The notes under the pieces were generated by a model. That model saw only the letters and a program-made list of their open reading frames with translations, made no database searches and was not told the DNA's origin. From Nemertoderma westbladi (Eukaryota > Xenacoelomorpha > Nemertodermatida > Nemertodermatidae): a DNA stretch of 20,951 nt. Position 1 is the stretch's first letter, and each line of letters starts with the position of its first letter. Shown one piece after another: positions 8,542 to 18,885 of the stretch. The translations under genes and the position numbers were made by a program. Location: the NCBI GenBank assembly GCA_032718475.1, contig JAUCBJ010006912.1:1-20951 (forward strand), given 5' to 3'.

Positions 8542-10243
8542 CCCAGTTAAACATGAACTTATGTTTCATATGTGGTATATATATGTTGTATGGAATAGGT
8601 GTGTCAGGAAATTGGGTTTTTATGCTCATGTATGAATAATACATGTCACGCATGCGGTGGTACATACACTTAGAATGTGTGTATCGCCATTTATGGTATT
8701 TATATGTTGCACATATGAATTTATCATAAATAAATGTGTGAGAATGCGCATGTGAATAATATATGTCGAGCGTATGTGAAATAGCCATAGCCAAGACTCC
8801 GAGTTAAATTTAAATCCATAAACTATTCAATTCGTAATTGTGTAATCCAGTTCATGGATTTTATATGTTGCACACATGTTTGCCTTATGGTAATGCAGGC
8901 CTTACAGTAATACATGTACAGAAAAGAATAGCGCGGGGGGATGCGGAATTTGTTGATGTCACTCACTACTCAGCTTTTTGCATTAAGAACAAATATCGTT
9001 TTAATCAGCAGTATAATAGGTTGAATCTATATTTTTTGTTATACTGTATTTTCAAAGTACCGGCTATTTACCATATAATGTATAATCAATACATAGGCCT
9101 GCTATAAGGTTTAAATGATCTGTGAAGGCTGTATGGACACTAAATTGAAGTAACCATAGTCGATCGTCCAATTGTTTTGTTTATTGCATTTGAGGGCCGG
9201 TGGTGGGACACATTCTTAAAATGATAGGCATTTCATAGTCTGATCCTGCAATCTTTCTTCTTAACCACGTCGTGTCGCTTGCAGTTTAGCTAGTGAATCG
9301 CAAATTATTTTATATTTTACCCATAACAGCATAATGCGTTGCATAAGCCTACCGCTTATCATAGGCAACTCAATTGTTCAGTGATGCAGTGTGTGACTTG
9401 CCTGCTTTCTGCCTTGCACTATGCACATTGTGCTGTGCATGTGCATTGTACACTTGTGTACAGTGCTGTATTAATAGAATTAGACAAACATATGTATGGA
9501 TGTATGGTGGTTTTCACATGTCAGGTTGCGTGGTTGTGCATTGTCATCTGCGCTGCTAGGTATCAGTCAGGGACAGACAGACAGATAACATACATGCACT
9601 ATACCATCCGTAAGGTAAGCAGGCCTATTGCAGTTCTTATCCCGTTAAAAAATTTAACATATGTTTCATATGTGGTATATATATGTTGTATGGAAAAGAT
9701 GTCTTAAAATTAGATATAAAATATCATATAAGCAATTATATGACCTTAGAATTAATTGATTTTCGAAGATTTATCAAATGAATAATCTATTATAGCTGGA
9801 AATTAGATAACTTAATTAAATTTAACTAATAGAATACGAATTTACAGATCATCACCAAAATCTATTAAGGATACTCTCATATCACTATGGATTAAATATT
9901 TTCATATATACTCCGATGCTTCCTTCTCTAAATGTATAGGGTAGGTGTAGGGCCGTAGGATAGGATGTAGGGATTGGATAGGATAAGGTACTGAGGTAGG
10001 CTACCCCCCCCCCCCGCCCCACCTCTCTATAGGAAATGCAGACCCACACCAGTGATTGGTCGGTCTCAGTTTAAATTTTTACTCTTTTTGTCGCACTTGT
10101 CACATAAAAAACATATGTGTTTCACATGTGAACATTCCACATATGGATCACATTTGACAACACTGTAACATTTACATATATGTATCACATGTCGAATTAT
10201 TTATGGCAACCATATATGAAACACATACTCATGTTTAACTGGG
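8542..10243. mobile_element. Non-coding repeat block with imperfect terminal inverted repeats
   Basis: The left end CCCAGTTAAACATGA (8542-8556) is matched on the opposite strand by the right end at 10229-10243. Similarity continues inward through TATGTTTCATATGTGG-like sequence for about 40 bases. The left end is also present as a direct copy at about 9641-9695, sharing ATGTTTCATATGTGG and the following TATATATATGTTGTATGGA. The interior is full of partly palindromic CATATG, ACATGTG and CACATATG words, densest at 8620-8790 and 10100-10230. No transposase-like frame is present. A 1.7-kb non-autonomous DNA element, or a 0.6-kb element (9641-10243) next to a solo end, would both fit. I found no clear target duplication. 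Confidence 0.45.
9937..10020 (+). repeat. TAGGR-rich low-complexity tract ending in a C12 run
   Basis: TAGG or GTAGG words occur about nine times between 9937 and 10001, followed by twelve consecutive C at 10004-10015 and GCCCC. It is simple sequence with possible G-quadruplex or slippage behaviour. There is no coding sense. Confidence 0.6.
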
Positions 10244-10497
10244 CTGATTGAGTTGATTTATAAATAAATATATATATATATATACCTGTAATGGGTTTTG
10301 ACAATATTTGAAATAAATGTTATTATTTCTTGTAAGGAGTCACTACACAAGGGCTGAACGCTCTCAGTGGAGTGCTACTTGATAGACACTAATACTGATA
10401 ATTCTACTTAACTAAGTTACTTATCACTACAAATTACTAACGAATCGGGTTGAGATCACACAATTTTTTAGAATAATTTAACACGAAATTTACGAAC

Positions 10498-10502
10498 CAG
10501 AC
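10498..10502. repeat. Target site duplication CAGAC, left copy
   Basis: CAGAC directly precedes the TGTAGTGA end of the left LTR and is repeated exactly after the right LTR at 15147-15151. A 5-bp duplication is usual for Ty3/gypsy integrases. Confidence 0.9.
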
Positions 10503-10783
10503 TGTAGTGATATGGAATAACTCAAGGGTGAGCGTGAGGCTATATCATATCAGTATATTATGTATCAATATGTCTGACAGTGCAGTGCAGAAGTGTACAG
10601 GTGTAGGCTTTAGGAAGCCGAAGTGCAGTACTACAGAAGTACTGATGATCAGCTGATCTGCCGATATCACTAGGCAACCAACGTAATCAGGGTACATCAT
10701 AAATGTAACTTAATAATAACCAGCCACCAAATATATGTAAAATAATATATATATAAGAGTGTGAACCACTGGATGTCACTACA
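10503..10783 (-). repeat. 3' LTR (left copy), 281 bp
   Basis: This copy appears identical by eye to 14866-15146. Its ends are the 8-base inverted repeat TGTAGTGA / TCACTACA. Read in the element's direction, a TATATATATATTA stretch near the start could serve as a TATA box. No AATAAA is visible. It contains the palindrome GATCAGCTGATC. Confidence 0.95.
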
Positions 10784-10793
10784 CCCCCCTTCT
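10784..10793 (-). other. Polypurine tract of the LTR element
   Basis: On the minus strand AGAAGGGGGG abuts the first base of the 3' LTR, the expected position for the plus-strand DNA primer. It lies 32 bases after the pol stop codon. Confidence 0.85.
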
Positions 10794-10825
10794 AGCTCGT
10801 TATGAGTTATAGTCGCTGTGGGGGT

Positions 10826-13800
10826 TTATGTTGCGACGGCCTCGACGACCATCCCCTTTCGGTCCCAGCGTTTGGAGTGGGGGTCTTGTATCACGACGTG
10901 GTCATGAACTGCGAGGGGCGGGAGGCTGTGGGCCGCTTTGTTATAGTCGGCAATGCGTTGCGCACGTAGTGGTGGAAGCACTTCATCGAGTCGGCGCCGT
11001 GTGGCCTGGTGGTCCGCCGCAAATGCACTGTGGTGTGCGGGGACGCGAGTACGGAGGGGGTGGCCGTACACTACTTGAGCGGGAGACAGACCGCTCTCCC
11101 GTGGGCTGTTCCTGAGTGAGAGTAGACCCTCGGCAAAGGCCTCGGAGGTGTGAGAGCCGCCTACTTTATCTAGAAGGCTCTTGAGGGACTTTACAGTTGC
11201 CTCCGCGTGCCCATTACCCTGCGGGTATTCTGCGGAGGAGGTAACTGGGATAACACCCCATTCGTTAAGAAATGTTTTTGTCGCTGTGGCGGTGAGTGGG
11301 GTGCCGCCATCCGAGCGGAGTCGGGTTGGTATACCATACCGGGTAAACCATTGTTTTAGCGCCGCAATAGTCTGTAGAGCGGTTGGGGGACCCGGGAAGT
11401 TGTGAAGGTCGGGCCAGCCGCTGTAACGATCGGCGAGGGCGACGTAGTGCCGGCCATTTAGGCTGAAAAAGTCCGCGGATATGTCTTCGAATATCCGTGT
11501 TGGGAGAGGTTCCTGGAGGAAGGGTTCCTTCGGTGGGGTCGATCGGTGGCGAAGACACGACGGACAGCTGGCGACGGATGTCCGAATGTCATTGGTGAGG
11601 CCCGGCCAGTACACGCACTGTCGGGCTCGCCGAAGGGATTTGTCAACCCCTTGATGGGGAGTGTGGAGGCGTTCCAACGTGATGGCTCGGGCCGCCTGGG
11701 GGATGACGAGGCGTTGACCATAAAGTACCAGGTCGCCATCTGTTGATAGGGAGTCCCGGAGGGACCAGTAGGCACCAACCGCGGGGTCGCTACGTGAACT
11801 GGGGGGGAAACCGTGCTGGACAGCGGTATGTAGAGAACGGTAAGCCTCGTCTTCCCTAGCAGTGTTGGATAGCTCCTTGAGGACCGGGTCCTCGAGGTGA
11901 TCCTCGCCGGAAATCGCGGAGACGTTGGCGAGTGTAACAGAGCGCAGATTGTAGGCAATCTCGCCATCGTCGACGAGGTCGGCTGCGGTCGGTTGGTCGA
12001 CGGGTGACCGGGAAAGCGCGTCTGGGATTGCGTGGTCTTTCCCGCGGCACCAAGTTGTGGTAAATATATACGGGGACAACTTTGACTTCAGCCGCTGGAT
12101 CCGAGTGTTGTCAACCTCAGAGTGCCCCTTGCGGTTGAGGATGGTGACCAGTGGTTGATGGTCGGTAACGAGCGTGAAGCTAGGGAGCCCAAGGAGGAAA
12201 GTACGACACTTTGTGGCGGCCCAGACGACTGCAAGGAGTTCGAGCTCTATTGTTGCGTAGCGCGATTCCGTATCGGAAGTGAATCTGGAGCCACATTCAA
12301 CGAGCTTCCACTCGACACCGTGGCGTTGGAGAAGGGCGTAGCCGAGCCCTTTGAGGCGAGAAGCGTCGGTCACAAGTCGGGTGTCGAGGGAGACATCAAA
12401 GGGAGCCAGTACTGGGGTTGTTGTGAGGGCGCATTTAGTGGCGTCGAAGGCCCGCTGATGGTCGCTGGTCCAGATGTACGGCGACTTGATACTCAGGAGA
12501 GGTCGCAGTGGAAGGAGTAACTCGGCGATGGAGGTGGAGAAAGGAGCTAATTGTTCCACCAAACCGACGAAACTCCGAAGGTCGGTGAGAGTTTCCGGTC
12601 GGGGGAAGGACGCGATCGCAGAAAGTTTAGCGGGGTCAGCGCGGATGCCATCCGAGCCGACGAGGAAGCCGCCAAACTTCACCTCCGATTTCGCGAGTTG
12701 TACCTTGCCAGGGTGGAGGCAGATACCAGTCGATCTGCAGCGCTCGAGAAAGCGTTGGATGCTACAGATGTGTTCCTCGAGAGTATTATCGTATAGGAGG
12801 ACATCGTCCACGATCTTAAGCATTCGTGGGATACCTCGGAGTGCGTCATCGCCCCGGCGGTTGAATTCGTCGCCGGAAGAAATAAGCCCCATCACACTGC
12901 GTGTGTGTTTATATCGCCCCCATGGAGTAATGAAGGTGGTTAGGAGCTGAGATTCAGCGTCTAGGGGTACCTGCCAATACCCATGGGAGGCGTCGAACAC
13001 TGAAAAGTATCGAGCAGTGGGGGAAATTTCTGCAACCGCGACTCGTGGATTGGGTGTGGGGTAGAATGGCCGTTTAACCTGGTAGTTAAGATGGCGCAAA
13101 TCCACACATAGACGAAGTTTACCGCTGGGTTTCCGGGTAACTGTGAGCGGGTGGGCCCACTCGGTGGGTTCATCCACACGCTGTATGACGTCGCGGCGTT
13201 CCAAGTCGTCAAGGAGGGTTTTTACCTCGTCCCGAAGAGCAAACGGAATCGGACGAGCGCCGTTGGCATGGTAGGGCTGGGCGCCCTCCTTGAGTTCTAT
13301 ATGCATGGGGGGACCAGTAATGGTTGACAGAGGGGCGGCCTCGTCGTCGAAAACATCCCCGTAACGGTCGAGAATAGCGCTAGGGCTGTCGGAACCTGAA
13401 CGACAGGGATCAGGTTCTAGAACTGCGACCGGTACAGGGGTCCCAGTTGAGGTTGCGGAGACGGCTATGGGATATGGGAAACTCAGGGGGAGGATCCCAA
13501 GATCTAAGCAAACGGATTTGCTTAGAATTAAACCCTCCGTCTCCGGAGAGAGAATGACTTCGGTAGTTGCAGTGTTGCCACCGGAAGTAATAGAAGCAGG
13601 TAGACGGCCGCGAGTTTGAAGGGGAAGACCATCCGCGGCGACCAAATCCAGATTCATCGATGGGAGTAGATCCGCATGGAGGCCTCCGAGCTTGTAGAAG
13701 AGGTCTTCGCTTAGGATGGTCGCTGCTGCGCCGCTGTCGGGGTGCGCACGGTGTACCTTTCCCAGATAGATACCGGTACCGGACAGGGTGAGATCCACCG

Positions 13801-14245
13801 AGATGTAGTCCAGTTTACAGACCGCCGCGCTGTACTCGAGGCGGTTGATGGAATCCCGGGATAATATAGTGTTAGTTTTGGCGGGTTTCGGCGCAGGACC
13901 ACTGGAACGGCATACTTTGTAAAAGTGGCCGGTTTTACCGCAACCATAGCACTGAACTTCTCGGGCGGGGCAATTGGACCTGTCGGTATGTTGCTGGTTA
14001 CCGCAATTACCGCAATTGCGTGCGCGAGGGTTCCCGCCACGAGAAGAGGTTCTCGTGGATTGTCCGGGAGTTGAGCGGTTTCCCGAACCGGTTTGCGGTC
14101 GATTGGGGGCACCTGGACGCATTGGTGAGCGGCCGCGCCGCTGCTTGTATTGCGAAACTTTCGCGATGGAACCGGAGCCGCCGAGAAACGACTGATTTTT
14201 GGAGCTCGACTCCCAGTTTTGGCAAGTCTGGACGCAGACGTCGAG
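10826..14245 (-). CDS. pol: Gag C-terminal part fused in frame to Pol polyprotein
   Basis: This frame is open from the gag deletion junction (about 14245) to the stop at 10826. It starts with a gag capsid-end/linker segment and a basic stretch. Counting from the Met at 14122, two zinc knuckles follow at residues 37-51 and 58-71 ([14 protein letters not shown]), then the retropepsin-type protease with D-S-G at 129-131. Reverse transcriptase spans about 279-445, with D377 and IVDD at 437-440 (usual form YVDD). RNase H has D586, E628, D654 and D701. The integrase has H820, H823, C853 and C856 and the catalytic D884, D938 and E974, with exactly 35 residues between the last two. All catalytic residues I looked for are present. 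The integrase tail ends abruptly after GMVVEAVAT, shorter than usual, 42 bases before the LTR. The Met at 14122 is internal; translation would have to begin in gag, but the gag start lies in another frame. Confidence 0.93.
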   Translation of the reverse strand, partial: LDVCVQTCQNWESSSKNQSFLGGSGSIAKVSQYKQRRGRSPMRPGAPNRPQTGSGNRSTPGQSTRTSSRGGNPRARNCGNCGNQQHTDRSNCPAREVQCYGCGKTGHFYKVCRSSGPAPKPAKTNTILSRDSINRLEYSAAVCKLDYISVDLTLSGTGIYLGKVHRAHPDSGAAATILSEDLFYKLGGLHADLLPSMNLDLVAADGLPLQTRGRLPASITSGGNTATTEVILSPETEGLILSKSVCLDLGILPLSFPYPIAVSATSTGTPVPVAVLEPDPCRSGSDSPSAILDRYGDVFDDEAAPLSTITGPPMHIELKEGAQPYHANGARPIPFALRDEVKTLLDDLERRDVIQRVDEPTEWAHPLTVTRKPSGKLRLCVDLRHLNYQVKRPFYPTPNPRVAVAEISPTARYFSVFDASHGYWQVPLDAESQLLTTFITPWGRYKHTRSVMGLISSGDEFNRRGDDALRGIPRMLKIVDDVLLYDNTLEEHICSIQRFLERCRSTGICLHPGKVQLAKSEVKFGGFLVGSDGIRADPAKLSAIASFPRPETLTDLRSFVGLVEQLAPFSTSIAELLLPLRPLLSIKSPYIWTSDHQRAFDATKCALTTTPVLAPFDVSLDTRLVTDASRLKGLGYALLQRHGVEWKLVECGSRFTSDTESRYATIELELLAVVWAATKCRTFLLGLPSFTLVTDHQPLVTILNRKGHSEVDNTRIQRLKSKLSPYIFTTTWCRGKDHAIPDALSRSPVDQPTAADLVDDGEIAYNLRSVTLANVSAISGEDHLEDPVLKELSNTAREDEAYRSLHTAVQHGFPPSSRSDPAVGAYWSLRDSLSTDGDLVLYGQRLVIPQAARAITLERLHTPHQGVDKSLRRARQCVYWPGLTNDIRTSVASCPSCLRHRSTPPKEPFLQEPLPTRIFEDISADFFSLNGRHYVALADRYSGWPDLHNFPGPPTALQTIAALKQWFTRYGIPTRLRSDGGTPLTATATKTFLNEWGVIPVTSSAEYPQGNGHAEATVKSLKSLLDKVGGSHTSEAFAEGLLSLRNSPRESGLSPAQVVYGHPLRTRVPAHHSAFAADHQATRRRLDEVLPPLRAQRIADYNKAAHSLPPLAVHDHVVIQDPHSKRWDRKGMVVEAVAT

Positions 14246-14786
14246 TATAAACCTGTTCGCGGCGGGGGTATGTCTCCGCCCGCTGGCGGTTTGCGTTATA
14301 TTCCCAGCTGTCCCGCCAGCGACGGAAAGCGGGAAGGTCGACGGAGGTGTCGATACGGTCGAGGTTGTCGATCGAGATCAAGTGCCGTCGTCCGGGGGGT
14401 CCGGGGACTGGTGCCACGGGGGCTAATGCCGGGTTGGCAGGGTCGACGTTTTGCTGACGAGCAAGTCTGTCGAGAAGGTCCCGAAGTTGCGCATCGGAAC
14501 GGGCCTGTTGTTCCTCTAATCGGCGATTTGCTTCTGCCTGCTGTTCGCGGTGTTCGCGTTGTTGCTGTTGCATGAACTGCAGGAGTTTATCCATGCCGCG
14601 TGGATTTTCCTCAGTTTCGATTGCGGATTGGAGCTTAGTTCTAAGCTTCACAACCGATGTTTTGTTGTCATGCGGGATGCGGGCGTCATGACAGTATTGC
14701 AACAGTTCGGCACGGGTTAATGCGTTGATCTCGTCGTGGGTTAGATCTAACCAGGGTTTATCCTCGGCGTATTCCGCTTCTGCCAT
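14007..14786 (-). pseudogene. gag: gag 5' part with capsid deletion and frame change
   Basis: I take the ATG at 14786 (MAEAEYAEDKPWLDL) as the start, because the upstream Met at 14888 lies inside the LTR. Residues 1-70 contain an acidic start and a helical module (ALTRAELLQYCHDARIPHDNK) resembling a SAP-like fold. Residues about 75-130 are a Gln/Glu/Arg-rich coiled coil, then a Pro-rich linker. From about 145 to 180 comes the beginning of a Ty3/gypsy capsid ([15 protein letters not shown] to REQVYT). At about 14245 the capsid-like sequence stops, and the expected capsid-end sequence resumes one base over in the pol frame. The gag frame itself runs on as Arg/Pro-rich nonsense to a stop at 14007. 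This points to an internal deletion of roughly 100 or more codons that is not a multiple of three. Confidence 0.8.
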
Positions 14787-14847
14787 CGGAACGTCAATGA
14801 ACGTGCGATAAAAAAGGGTAAACCCGCGAATCGAGTTCAGGAGTAAG

Positions 14848-14865
14848 TGACTACTCGCAGCGCCA
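14848..14865 (-). other. Primer binding site
   Basis: Immediately inside the 5' LTR the minus strand reads TGGCGCTGCGAGTAGTCA. TGG complements a tRNA CCA end, and the next base calls for a G discriminator, as in eukaryotic tRNA-Ser. The exact tRNA is not certain. Confidence 0.7.
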
Positions 14866-15146
14866 TGTAGTGATATGGAATAACTCAAGGGTGAGCGTGA
14901 GGCTATATCATATCAGTATATTATGTATCAATATGTCTGACAGTGCAGTGCAGAAGTGTACAGGTGTAGGCTTTAGGAAGCCGAAGTGCAGTACTACAGA
15001 AGTACTGATGATCAGCTGATCTGCCGATATCACTAGGCAACCAACGTAATCAGGGTACATCATAAATGTAACTTAATAATAACCAGCCACCAAATATATG
15101 TAAAATAATATATATATAAGAGTGTGAACCACTGGATGTCACTACA
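14866..15146 (-). repeat. 5' LTR (right copy), 281 bp
   Basis: No difference from 10503-10783 was found by eye over the whole length. It begins TGTAGTGATATGG and ends GGATGTCACTACA on the plus strand. Transcription of the element would run leftward from here. Confidence 0.95.
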
Positions 15147-15151
15147 CAGAC
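15147..15151. repeat. Target site duplication CAGAC, right copy
   Basis: Exact copy of 10498-10502, marking the right insertion boundary of the LTR element. Confidence 0.9.
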
Positions 15152-15567
15152 TAACAAGGAGTTAGAATTTCTGGTTCTTACTAACTGACAGGAAATTACG
15201 GTATTTGAAACCAATAAAGTAGTAGTAAGTTGCGTTGTCCAGATAAGGAAATGCCACTGTCTGACGGCTTATAGTCTTAAACTATAAGCACTACATTATA
15301 TACCCGGAGTGTCCTATACCTAGAGGTTAATTATCGAAGCCAACCAGAGCTAACGGACCTATTAACCACGTTACAACACAAGTATACTGCCTACACACTA
15401 AATTACTTTCAGGAAAGCACTGTACTCTAAACCCTAAATTAGGTACAAGTACTTATACAACAAATAACTAGCAGTTAAATATACGTGAACAGCCAAAAGA
15501 ACCACGGTATCTGCTGGAGTGACCGGAGCACAAAATCACCAGTCTTTACCTACGCCAAGCAGCCCTG
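15152..15567. other. Gene-free stretch between two mobile elements
   Basis: No open frame or recognisable repeat. It is the continuation of 10244-10502 interrupted by the LTR element. Confidence 0.6.
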
Positions 15568-15575
15568 ATGTAGTA
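15568..15575. repeat. 8-bp target site duplication ATGTAGTA, left
   Basis: Exact copy of 16998-17005, directly flanking the palindromic element. Confidence 0.9.
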
Positions 15576-16997
15576 TAGGGCAGTGCGTTTTTTACTTTTT
15601 TTCGATTTCATTGTTCTACCGGTGCACAAAAGTTGCCAAATGGTAAAAAATTAAGGCAAAAAAAATTTATTTAAATTTCGTCTATATCTTCACGGATCCC
15701 AAGAGGGTTGAAATTTTGTGCCATCGCGATTCACCATAATGAAATTTATAACAATATAACACATTGATGAAAGATCAATGACTCAAAAAAGAACTTCCTG
15801 CATGCGTCAAATGTCATGAAATGGGTCCAAACTTAGTTAGATACCAAAATTTCAATTTTTGGATCAAGGGAAGTATTGCCACAGGCACATGACCAGAACC
15901 TACTCTTTGGCGCAAGTGATGATTATTCCCAATTTTGGTGATGGACAACTTTTAGTTCTCCTATTCTCCGCATTAATATTATGCTCATTAGAACCGCAAT
16001 GACCGATTTAGTGGGGGTAGACACCATCAAAACAAGCGTAGAGCGAATAGTTCTTGAGATATCGCATAAAATGTTAAGTACGGCACAGGTCAACATTACC
16101 GCCTTGATGATTTATAGACAAATACACAAAAATGTTACTTCTAATTATCTTAAGGCATCAAAAATATACACATCACTGTAACAAATTGATTTAGTGTATA
16201 CAGACACCTTGAAAATTAAAGAGTAGTGATTAATTCACTATAGTTTTTCTACAAAATGTGTCGAATGGGTCAACTCAATATCAAGTATTAATTGGTGGAC
16301 ATAGTCTTGACATTTTGTAAAATAACTCAAGAACTAATGACTCTACTCTTATTTTGAAGGTGTCTTCACCCACTATATCGATCATTTCTGTGATATGGCT
16401 ATTCTTGATTCCTTGAGATAATTCAAAATATCATTTTTAGTGTATTTGTCCATATCACATCAAGGCGGTAATGTAGACTTGTGCCGGACTTGACATTTTC
16501 TGCGATATCTCAAGAACTATTCGATCTATGTTTGTTTTGAAAGTATCTACCCCCACTAAATCGGCCATTGCTCAAGGAGAACTCAAAGTTGGCCATCGCA
16601 AAAATTGAGAATAATCATCACTTGTGCCAAATTGTAGGTTCTGGCCATGTTCCTGTGGCACTAGTTCCCTTGATCCAAAAATTAAAATTTTGGTATCTAA
16701 CTAAGTTTGGACCCATTTGATGACATTTGATGCATGTAGGAAGTTATTTTTTGAGTCATTGATCTATATATATTGTTATATTTATGTTTATTTTGTTATT
16801 TATGTTTATATTATGATATTGTTATAAATTTCATTATGGTGCATCGCGATGGCACAAAATTTCAACCCTCTTGGGATCTGTGAAGATATAGACGAAATTT
16901 AAAGAAATGTTTTTTGCCTTATTTTTTTACCATTTGGCAACTTTTGTGCACCGGTAGAACAATGAAATCGAAAAAAAGTAAAAAACGCACCGCCCTA
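15576..16997. mobile_element. Palindromic foldback element, hAT-like, 1422 bp
   Basis: The left end TAGGGCAGTGCGTTTTTTAC and the right end read on the other strand, TAGGGCGGTGCGTTTTTTAC, differ at one base. The inverted similarity continues for about 650-680 bases on each side, with substitutions and indels, leaving a short loop near 16250-16320. The left arm has an insertion near 15963-15995. The right arm has an AT-rich insertion near 16765-16815. The 8-bp duplication and the TAGGG terminus are typical of the hAT superfamily, whose non-autonomous members depend on a transposase supplied elsewhere. No transposase frame is present: a 66-codon frame at 15981-16181 has no protein character. Within each arm a module containing CTCAAGAACTA and CCCACTA-ATCG recurs about 180 bases apart. 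The arm divergence suggests a moderately old insertion. Confidence 0.9.
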
Positions 16998-17005
16998 ATG
17001 TAGTA
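16998..17005. repeat. 8-bp target site duplication ATGTAGTA, right
   Basis: Exact copy of 15568-15575. Confidence 0.9.
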
Positions 17006-18319
17006 CCGGTGTTAATTTAACTATAATGGTATGCATAACAAGCATAATTACTGTAAGGAATAAACTTGGGGAGTTGTAGGTTGCAAATACTTGCATAAAC
17101 TCTGAATAATAAATATTACGCTACCCGTACAGACTATTCAAACAAAATACAGACCAAATGCTGGCAGACTACTGTCAAACCTAAATAAACTACAGTATAT
17201 GCAAACTCCGAAATGGTTAGTTAGTAGGCGTTCTAACTATGTAGTACGACTTATTCTTTCGTGGAGGATTTACCTTACAGCACTGGATGCCTCCACCTTC
17301 CTAACTAGCACTTTATCGGACAGACACTCTACATATACTGCAATTGCCTCAGACCTAACAAAAGTTAGACAACAATCCAGCCTATAAATTATTTATACAA
17401 TCTGAGCAGGCATACACGCCTTCTGCTCAATATTACACTTACAGATAAATAAAACTGACAGAAATAAGTAAAATCCCAATAAAAACCAGGGCTGCAGTCC
17501 CCAATTTAATATTAAGACCTACCGGTATATAATTATCACAATAGAATAATACTGGGTAAGTACCGGTTCGGGTCACTAGGCCTACAGTCTACCGTCTGAC
17601 CGGTACGTTCGATTTTATTGCCTACTGCACAATAAAGAACAAAATCTATTAATGTTCGCGCTTTCAGAACTTTAGCAGTTTAACCTGCCAATTTTAATTG
17701 TCCTTTTGATTATGAATCGACTTTAGCCCTTACCAATTACCTGGTGTACTGAAGTTACATCTGCCGAAGCCAGTCCATGCGCGGCGTATGACCCATGGTG
17801 TGGGAGACTGGATTCGGGTTCCTTAGGAAGTATTGCAGTGTAAGCTACTTTGTATTATTCGATTGATCACTACTATATAATCTCTGACAACTATATTTAC
17901 TTTCGGGGAAATTTTAACAGTTCCTTTAGGACGTGGCGCTTTAAGTATAAAAACAGAGTTATGACTTACAGTAATCACAACTAGATGGCCACAGTAGACT
18001 CCAACTCCAGAATCCCTCTCCCCAAAGTTGTACATATGTAGGGTAATTTTGTACCCTATGGTTGACACGTTTTCAACCCTGCCCTTATACGTTTGATTAA
18101 TTTGATATTCACAATGTCATGTAATGTCTATAGTATTATTATTTACTATCATAGATATTATGGATTATTTTTTTATTTAAAAAAAAATTTAATATTAATA
18201 ATTTTTACAGTAAAAAAAATAATTTTATTAGAAATTGTTTTTTTAATAACCCGAATGTTCCCTAACATAATAATATTTAATATCTTTCAATAATAACTTC
18301 ATTTTTTTCACTTTCACAG
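17006..18319. other. Gene-free stretch, probably intron or intergenic
   Basis: No convincing coding exon on either strand. TACCGGT words occur near 17520, 17560 and 17587. The part from about 18090 to 18310 is very AT-rich and ends in a TTTTTTTCACTTTCACAG tract that serves as the acceptor for the channel exon at 18320. An 81-codon minus-strand frame at 17823-18068 has no recognisable features. Confidence 0.5.
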
Positions 18320-18530
18320 TTTCAACGCCTTGATACAAAACAGGATCCGTGTATAAAGGAAAACAACCTGAAGTATTATGCTAACTATTCATTGTCAGCA
18401 TGTTTGATCGAATGCAATGCAAAATTTATTATTGAGAGATGCAACTGCACTGGGTCAATATTTGGAGCCAATGTAACAGATGCCAGGAGATGCACACCAA
18501 TAGAAATGACACACTGTGTCAGACCACAAC
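18320..18530 (+). CDS. Single exon of a DEG/ENaC/ASIC-family cation channel
   Basis: This exon of 211 bases (70 codons plus one base) is bounded by a strong acceptor (pyrimidine tract then CACAG, ending at 18319) and a GTATGA donor at 18531. It encodes part of the Cys-rich extracellular domain of an amiloride-sensitive sodium-channel-type protein. The diagnostic part is YSLSACLIECNAKFI followed by a C-x-C (RCNCTG), then RCTPIE and HCV. This follows the family pattern of Tyr-Ser, Ala-Cys, x3, Cys, Cys-x-Cys, Cys-Thr-Pro and a further Cys, closest to acid-sensing (ASIC) and peptide-gated members. These trimeric channels sit in the plasma membrane with two transmembrane segments per subunit. Neither membrane segment is in the window, and no neighbouring exon could be recognised, so the flanking introns must be long or the exon is an isolated duplicate. 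It has no stops or frameshifts. Confidence 0.85.
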
Positions 18531-18885
18531 GTATGATTTTTATTAAAATACTAAAAAGTGTAAAGTAATTAAAATCAGCTTGTTGTACCACAAGGTATGT
18601 TTTATAATAAAAATCTAATAGTTAAATCCACAAAACTTTACACCCTAGACAACAGAAGTGCCAACCATCCTATGCAAACAAACCTAAACACAGAATATAA
18701 CAATGAAGATCAGATAACCCATAAAATACATATAGTGCTACAGGTCTGATGATTAATCAGGGCAATCACAGCTTCTTGGCTTTATTGCATTTAGCTTTTA
18801 GGCAGTACTATTCTATATATATGCATAGTTTAACCCTCTCCTGTCTATGACCTAAGTTCTTCTTCACCTGGACTGAATCAAAAGT
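18531..18885. other. Presumed intron sequence, nothing else seen
   Basis: Downstream of the exon's donor. No second exon, repeat or RNA gene was recognised. Confidence 0.5.

Larger units (their letters stand above)
10503..15146 (-). mobile_element. Recently inserted Ty3/gypsy-type LTR retrotransposon, gag-defective
   Basis: A complete insertion of 4644 bases: two 281-bp LTRs with TGTAGTGA...TCACTACA ends, a 5-bp target duplication, a primer binding site, gag and pol sequences, and a polypurine tract, all in minus-strand order. The pol order is protease, reverse transcriptase, RNase H, integrase, which defines the Ty3/gypsy group. By eye the two LTRs are identical, so insertion is recent relative to the local mutation rate. 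The interior is clearly more GC-rich than the AT-rich surroundings. Gag lacks most of its capsid part and changes frame at about 14245, and the integrase C-terminus is short, so this copy probably cannot move without help. Before insertion the flanks were continuous: positions 10244-10502 join 15152 onward. Confidence 0.93.

Noticed and set aside
9339-9707. 122-codon plus-strand open frame
   Set aside because: Opens with TTG, is made of TGCA/TGTGCA-type low-complexity sequence, has no domain, and overlaps the start of a repeat copy at 9641.
10339-10349. GTCACTACACA resembling the LTR terminus just outside the element
   Set aside because: Only 11 bases match and flanking sequence is unrelated to the LTR, so chance is the simpler explanation.
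14787-14888. Upstream Met at 14888 as gag start
   Set aside because: It lies inside the 5' LTR and the extension is not gag-like; the ATG at 14786 begins a typical acidic gag N-terminus.
15981-16181. 66-codon frame inside the foldback element
   Set aside because: Lies in an inverted repeat arm, not preserved in the other arm, and has no transposase features.
18385-18591. 68-codon minus-strand frame
   Set aside because: Shadow of the channel exon on the plus strand, which has clear family cysteines and splice sites.
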